NCBI GenBank assembly: GCA_038276395.1
Contig: JBBQAA010000082.1
Location: 1-26,007 of the forward strand
DNA: 26,007 bases
Reading direction: 5' to 3'
Origin: JBBQAA01 sp038276395
GTDB taxonomy: Bacteria; Actinomycetota; Thermoleophilia; Solirubrobacterales; Solirubrobacteraceae
A program made the position numbers and the translations under genes. The notes beneath the pieces were generated by a model, which was not told the origin of the DNA, did not search any database, and saw nothing but the letters and a program-made list of their open reading frames with translations. Positions 22,309-26,007 of the stretch are shown in pieces; positions within the stretch are counted from its first letter, which is position 1, and each line of letters opens with the position of its first letter.

Positions 22309-23241
22309 CTACCGGTCTAGGAATCCGGTCGGCGGTGGCCGCCGCGAGATGCGTGCTTGCCCTTTGCTGGTCGTGAGCACGAACACCCAGTACGGGACCC
22401 ACTTAGACTGCGCGACGTCAGCGATGAGCGCGCGGCCGGCGTTGCAGGCGCCCGATAGCCCGTAGCTCGTGACCCCTACCTGGACGGCTCCGCGGCCGGT
22501 CCCGATGACGGTGGGGCCACCGGAGTCGCCGTGGCATGTCTGCCGTCCGCCTTGGGACCAGCCGATGCATAGCTGGCCGTCGAAGACGGTCGGCGAGTTA
22601 TAGCTCACATGGCAGGTCTCGGGGTAGTAGACGTACATGTCACCGCGGTGGAGCCGGTTCGGATAGATCTTCGCGGCGGGGTCGACCGCTCCGTAGCCGA
22701 AGGTGTGCACGACGTCGTATGCGTTCAGCGTGTAGGTTGAGTTGAGGGCGACCGGCGTGACGCTCATGCGCTGCCTGACGTAGAGGAGCGCGAAGTCGTG
22801 GCCGGCGTCACAGAAGCTCCCGCCGTTGGCGCACGTGGTGGCATACCCGGAGTCCCAGAGGACGCGGCTCGCCGCATAGGTGTACCGGCGGCGCGTGTTC
22901 AGCGGCGTCTCGGGATACCCGCCTTTCAGGCTGCCGACCCGAACCGCGTAGTCCCGGGCGCGCGGCGCCGCGGGACCGCTCGCTTTGCTGTTGAGGACGC
23001 AGTGAGCAGCGGTGAGGATGAGGTGCCGGCTAACCGCGCTGGCCGAGCACCAATTGCTCACTCCCGTGCGGGGGTTGTGCCACGTGATGAAGGCGATCCA
23101 CGGCGCCTCGCCGCTGCCCGCTAGTGCTCCGTTGACGATGCTGGCCTCTGCTCGCGGCCCGCGAGCACCCGCCGAGGCGGGAAGCAAGGCGATCCCCAGT
23201 GACAGGAGCGCGCTGAACGTGAGCAGCCTCGAGCGGGACAT
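22309..23241 (-). CDS. Secreted S1-family (trypsin-fold) serine protease
   Basis: 310 residues. A signal peptide (about 1-26, RLLTFSALLSLGIALLPASAGA) is followed by the mature start SIVNGALAGSGEAPWIAFI. The catalytic triad is H80 in LTAAHC, D149 in DFALLYV and S240 in CHGDSGGP. Six cysteines (C65/C81, C137/C144, C225/C236 or similar) suggest disulphides and export. The position equivalent to trypsin 189 (six before the Ser) is Gln234, so classic Arg/Lys specificity is not expected. The basic C-terminus KGQARISRRPPPTGFLDR extends past the fold. ATG at 23241. A secreted protein gene is divergent, with an inverted repeat between them. Confidence 0.92.
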   Translation of the reverse strand: MSRSRLLTFSALLSLGIALLPASAGARGPRAEASIVNGALAGSGEAPWIAFITWHNPRTGVSNWCSASAVSRHLILTAAHCVLNSKASGPAAPRARDYAVRVGSLKGGYPETPLNTRRRYTYAASRVLWDSGYATTCANGGSFCDAGHDFALLYVRQRMSVTPVALNSTYTLNAYDVVHTFGYGAVDPAAKIYPNRLHRGDMYVYYPETCHVSYNSPTVFDGQLCIGWSQGGRQTCHGDSGGPTVIGTGRGAVQVGVTSYGLSGACNAGRALIADVAQSKWVPYWVFVLTTSKGQARISRRPPPTGFLDR

Positions 23242-23251
23242 ACTGGCTTTG

Positions 23252-23271
23252 TACCAGAATCCTTTCTGGTA
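23252..23271. promoter_or_regulatory. Perfect inverted repeat in divergent promoter region
   Basis: TACCAGAA-TCCT-TTCTGGTA: 8-bp arms with a 4-base centre, between the divergent protease gene (start 23241) and the secreted-protein gene (possible ATG 23271). Its position suggests an operator controlling both genes. Confidence 0.5.
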
Positions 23272-23833
23272 TGCAACATGGACCCATGGACGCGGTCAGG
23301 ATCTCGCCGAAAGGCCCTCGATATGCGCGCCGGGCCGTCTTCCTGCGGCTTGCGCGGAAAGCGACCGGGATCCTCGTCCTCCTCGGCCTCACCTTCGGTT
23401 TCAGTGGCCCGGCCCAAGCGAAGAGCGCGACCTTGTGGGCTTCGCCTGCAGTCCGGAGCACCACTGGGTCCGCATCAACTGGCCCACGATCCTCACCGAT
23501 CACGCCAACCCCGCTCGGGTGTGGTTCCGGGCACGGCTCTACCGGTACGCGCGGCGCGGGTGGAAGCCCGTGCACCGCTCGCGCTGGCACGTCGGGGTCT
23601 CCAACAACCAGCAGCGGTTCCTGCTCGGCTCCTCCTTCGGACTGCTGCCCTACCCGTTCGTCGGAGCCTGCGGTCACTACCGCCTACCTGACCAGGCACG
23701 GAAGCTACGCCGCACCCCAACTCGGACCGTTATGAACAGACTGCCGCTCGCGTCCTACCGGGTCGCCGAGCAGTACCGCGTGTCGCGCACCTCCTGGGGG
23801 AACGCCCACCGGAACGTCTGGTGCACGGGTTGA
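23271..23833 (+). pseudogene. Short secreted protein of unknown function, frame-broken
   Basis: No family recognised. ATG at 23271 or 23286 begins a good signal peptide (RLARKATGILVLLGLTFGFSGPAQA). Near 23415-23430 the protein-like reading moves to another frame: LVGFACSPEHHWVRINWPTIL, ANPARVWFRARLYRYARRGWKPVHRSRWHVGVSNNQQRFLLGSSFG, ending YRVAEQYRVSRTSWGNAHRNVWC. Between 23670 and 23735 the first frame again reads plausibly (AYLTRHGSYAAPQLGPL), so there may be two more breaks. Rich in aromatics and Arg, with cysteines, as in secreted beta-rich proteins. Either decayed or affected by indels. Confidence 0.5.
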
Positions 23834-24306
23834 CGAGCGCCTCCGGTGAGGACTTCTGCAGCGCGCCGGCGACCGCGGACGCGCCTCGGCTCTGGCCGGG
23901 GCCTCCCGACTATGACGAGACCCGGACTCGACCGGGCTCCCCGTGGCCGATCATGAGCCTGAAGAACGCCGCAACGGCCCCGCTCCTCGACCGGGCGATG
24001 AGGTAGCGACCGCCCGGCCCCAGCCGAGCAACGTGGGTGCGGTCTGTGTCCGCACGCGCCCCCTGCGTCCCTCGCGCCCGGCGGCGAATTCTTGAGCTCA
24101 TGGGGCGTTGCAATCGGTATCACGGCGGTACCACAAGCTCAACCTCGCCGCGGGTACGCGGCGAAACCCGAGACCTGAACCTTGCCCCGGACTCGGAAGA
24201 GCTGGGGCCAACGGTCCGGCGAGGGTGGGGGCCCGTCGCCGGCGGCGCGGTCGCCGGCGGAACACGCGAGACTGCGCGTTCAGGCCCAAAGAGAGGGAGC
24301 ATCGTC
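23834..24306. other. Intergenic region without a supportable gene
   Basis: Several short open frames on both strands have no convincing start, composition or family match. A small hairpin GTGCGG-N7-CCGCAC lies at 24037-24055. The promoter of the following hydrolase gene must be near the right end. Confidence 0.4.
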
Positions 24307-25672
24307 GTGCCCACGCAGATCCGCAGGTCGCGCCTCGTGCTGTTCGCCGCTGCCGCTGTCGCCGTGGCGGCCCCGTCGGCGTCCGTCGCCAGCGCCGCGC
24401 CGAGCGTGCGCCTCCCCCCGGCACGCCGGCCAGGTACGCCGGGTGGGGATCCTCGCCACGGGCAACCCGCGGGCGCGCAACGTGCTCGTCCTCAACCCCG
24501 GGACCTCGGCCAGCGCGGCCTACTTCGAGCCGCTCGCGAGGGACATCGTCTCCCGGGCGCCGGGCTGGCAGGTCTGGGCGGTCGAGCGGCGTGAGAGCCT
24601 GCTCGAGGACCAGTCGATGCTCGACCGCGGGAAGGAGGGCAAGGCGACCGCGCAGCAGGTCTTCGACTACTACCTCGGCTACCTGGACGATCCGAGCGTC
24701 AAGCACCACTTCCAGAACATCCCGGACAGCAAGGTCGCCTACGCCAAGAAGTGGGGCATGCGCACCGAGATCGGCGACCTCCGGCGCGTGGTGACGCGGG
24801 CCGAGCGTCTCGGCGGCAAGGTCGTCGTGGGCGGCCACTCCCTGGGCGGCACGAGCACGACGGCCTACGCGACCTGGGACTTCGGCGGCTCTCCCGGCGC
24901 CCGCGGGCTCGCGGGCCTGGTGTTCATCGACGGCGCGAGCCGCCCCGAGCCGATCAGCGCCGCGGACGCGACGGCATCGCAGCAGGCGCTCGCGAAGGGC
25001 TCGCCGTGGCTCTCCTTCGGCGGGATCGCTGCGCCGCTCGCCGGCCTCTTCAACTCAACCGGGTCGCTCGGCGCGATCCAGTACCCGAACCAGCCCTCCA
25101 TCGGCCAGGCGTGGCCGCTGCTTCCCGCCTACCTCAAGACGCCCGTCCCGGTGACCAACCTGGCGCAGTACGGGTACGCCCTCGACACGAAGACCTCCCC
25201 GCCCGCGCTCATCGCGGCGCAGGGGCACCTCGGGCAACTCGACCCCAACGGCAACCCCCACGGCTGGCGGCGCGCGGGGGCAATCACCCCGCTCCTGCGT
25301 TTCACGAAGATGTTCGCCGGCTGGGGGCTGAAGGGCCTCGACGGCACGGCCTGGTACCACCCGCAGCGCCTCACGAACGACGCGGGCGCGGTGGCGAACG
25401 GGATCGCGAACCCCGCCCAGAAGATCCTCGCAGTCCACACGACCGAGGGCCGCCGCCTTCCGCACCGACTGCGGATGTACGCGTTCGGGGCGGCACTCGG
25501 CGGGCAGCGGGTCCTCGACGCGACGAAGGCGCTGGCGAAGCAGTCGGGGATCCCCGCCAGCAACCTCGTGCTCGTGAACCGGGCCACGACCTACGCCCAC
25601 AACGACCCGGCGGGAGCGAGCCCGCACAACGCGTTCCTCAGCCACCTGATCCCGTTCCTCCGCGGTCTCTAG
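24307..25672 (+). CDS. Secreted alpha/beta hydrolase, frame break after signal peptide
   Basis: About 455 residues if repaired. GTG at 24307 with Shine-Dalgarno GAGGGAG starts a signal peptide (RRSRLVLFAAAAVAVAAPSASVASAAPSV). At a run of six C (24414-24419) the frame changes, and the body continues as HAGQVRRVGILATGNPRARNVLVLNPGTSASAAYF. The nucleophile elbow is GGHSLGGTSTTA, a strand with an acid candidate reads GLVFIDGASR, and the C-terminal His is in TYAHNDPAGASPHNAFLSHLIPFL. The fold fits secreted esterases or lipases; the substrate is unknown. The body frame has no credible start of its own, so the break is either an indel in the sequence or a real inactivating change. Start and frame are the uncertain parts; the family is clear. 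Confidence 0.82.
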
Positions 25673-25928
25673 CCCGAGACGTCACGGCGCGGCCGGCGAG
25701 CCGCCGAGGCGGTAGCCAGGCCGCGCGGGCGGCGACGTGCGCCTGAGCCCGCGTCAGCGCGAGATCAGCGAGCCTCTCGGGTCGGCGCTCATCCGCTCCC
25801 TGGTCGGGGTGCGAGTCCCCTAGGTCAACTGCCTGGATCTCAGGCTGGAGCGGGACATTCGTTCCTCTAGCCTCGATTCGCCGGTAGCGCTCGGGGGCGG
25901 CGGGCGGCTGGGCGACCTGAAACGTCCG
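25673..25928. other. Intergenic region
   Basis: No gene supported. It should contain a promoter for the gene that begins at the window edge. Confidence 0.4.
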
Positions 25929-25977
25929 CCTGAGCAGGGAGAATGGTGGTTGCTGAGACCATTTTCTCCCGCTCAGG
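25929..25977 (+). promoter_or_regulatory. Strong leader hairpin overlapping a Shine-Dalgarno
   Basis: CCTGAGC (25929-25935) pairs with GCTCAGG (25971-25977), GGGAGAA (25937-25943) with TTCTCCC (25964-25970), and TGGT (25944-25947) with ACCA (25958-25961). There is one bulged A on the left, two T on the right and a 10-base loop. The right arm contains the first three bases of AGGAGG (25975-25980), so folding would hide part of the ribosome-binding site of the gene starting at 25987. Confidence 0.6.
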
Positions 25978-25986
25978 AGGCGCACC

Positions 25987-26007
25987 TTGAAGGTGATCGG
26001 ACGTTCA
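25987..26007 (+). CDS. Start of an unidentified gene, cut by window edge
   Basis: TTG at 25987, exactly 6 bases after AGGAGG, opens the frame (M)KVIGRS to the end of the window. GTG at 25993 is an alternative start. Too little is visible for a family call. Its leader carries the hairpin described separately. Confidence 0.5.

Noticed and set aside
23834..24113. Short open frames on both strands between the secreted protein and the hydrolase
   Set aside because: No credible start signals, no family resemblance and shadow-like composition.
25803..25825. T-arm-like sequence GGGGTGCGAGTCCCC suggesting a tRNA
   Set aside because: No matching acceptor, D or anticodon arms could be folded around it.

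Overview
The window is very GC-rich and reads as an actinobacterial chromosome, most likely a soil member of the Thermoleophilia (Solirubrobacterales or Gaiellales type). That placement is inference from GC content, gene families (MmpL/RND and DHA2 exporters, SpoIIE-type phosphatase, MpaB/DUF2236 protein, actinobacterial transketolase-transaldolase pair) and tRNAs without an encoded CCA. Many host genes carry a TAnnnT box only 6-8 bases before the start codon, which suggests widespread leaderless transcription.

Left end (1-3935): a small integrated mobile element lying against the 3' end of a tRNA-Glu(CTC) gene. All its genes run leftward, starting next to the tRNA: an excisionase-like HTH protein, a zinc-finger/TOPRIM-like primase, a RepA-like AAA ATPase, a 450-bp non-coding tract with a cluster of 10-bp repeats, a 46-residue protein, and a tyrosine integrase cut by the window edge. 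A perfect palindrome with the Gram-positive LexA-box core CGAAC-N4-GTTCG sits just upstream of the small protein/integrase pair, so excision or integration may be under SOS control. The element's genes use Shine-Dalgarno sites, unlike most neighbouring host genes.

Middle (3936-12900): divergent tRNA-Glu and tRNA-Leu(CAG), a decayed secreted PD40 beta-propeller gene, a membrane-anchored PQQ-type beta-propeller protein, a phosphinothricin-type acetyltransferase, an MmpL transporter, a DHA2 drug exporter, an AbrB-type membrane protein and an aldo/keto reductase.

Right half (12900-26007): a decayed SGNH esterase, a conserved hypothetical gene, an unusual TetR-HTH + sensor-like + SpoIIE/PP2C fusion, the tkt-tal operon of the pentose phosphate pathway, an MpaB/DUF2236 protein, a divergent AsnC/EamA pair, a DUF1905/YdeI protein, a secreted S1 protease divergent from a short secreted protein, a secreted alpha/beta hydrolase, and at the edge a new gene whose Shine-Dalgarno partly lies in a strong hairpin.

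Several non-essential genes (PD40, SGNH, EamA, the short secreted protein and the alpha/beta hydrolase) show frame breaks, two of them at C-runs. These may be real decay or indels in the sequence; long core genes such as tkt, tal and the MmpL gene are intact. The strongest candidates for new biology are the SOS-box mini-element and the TetR-SpoIIE fusion.
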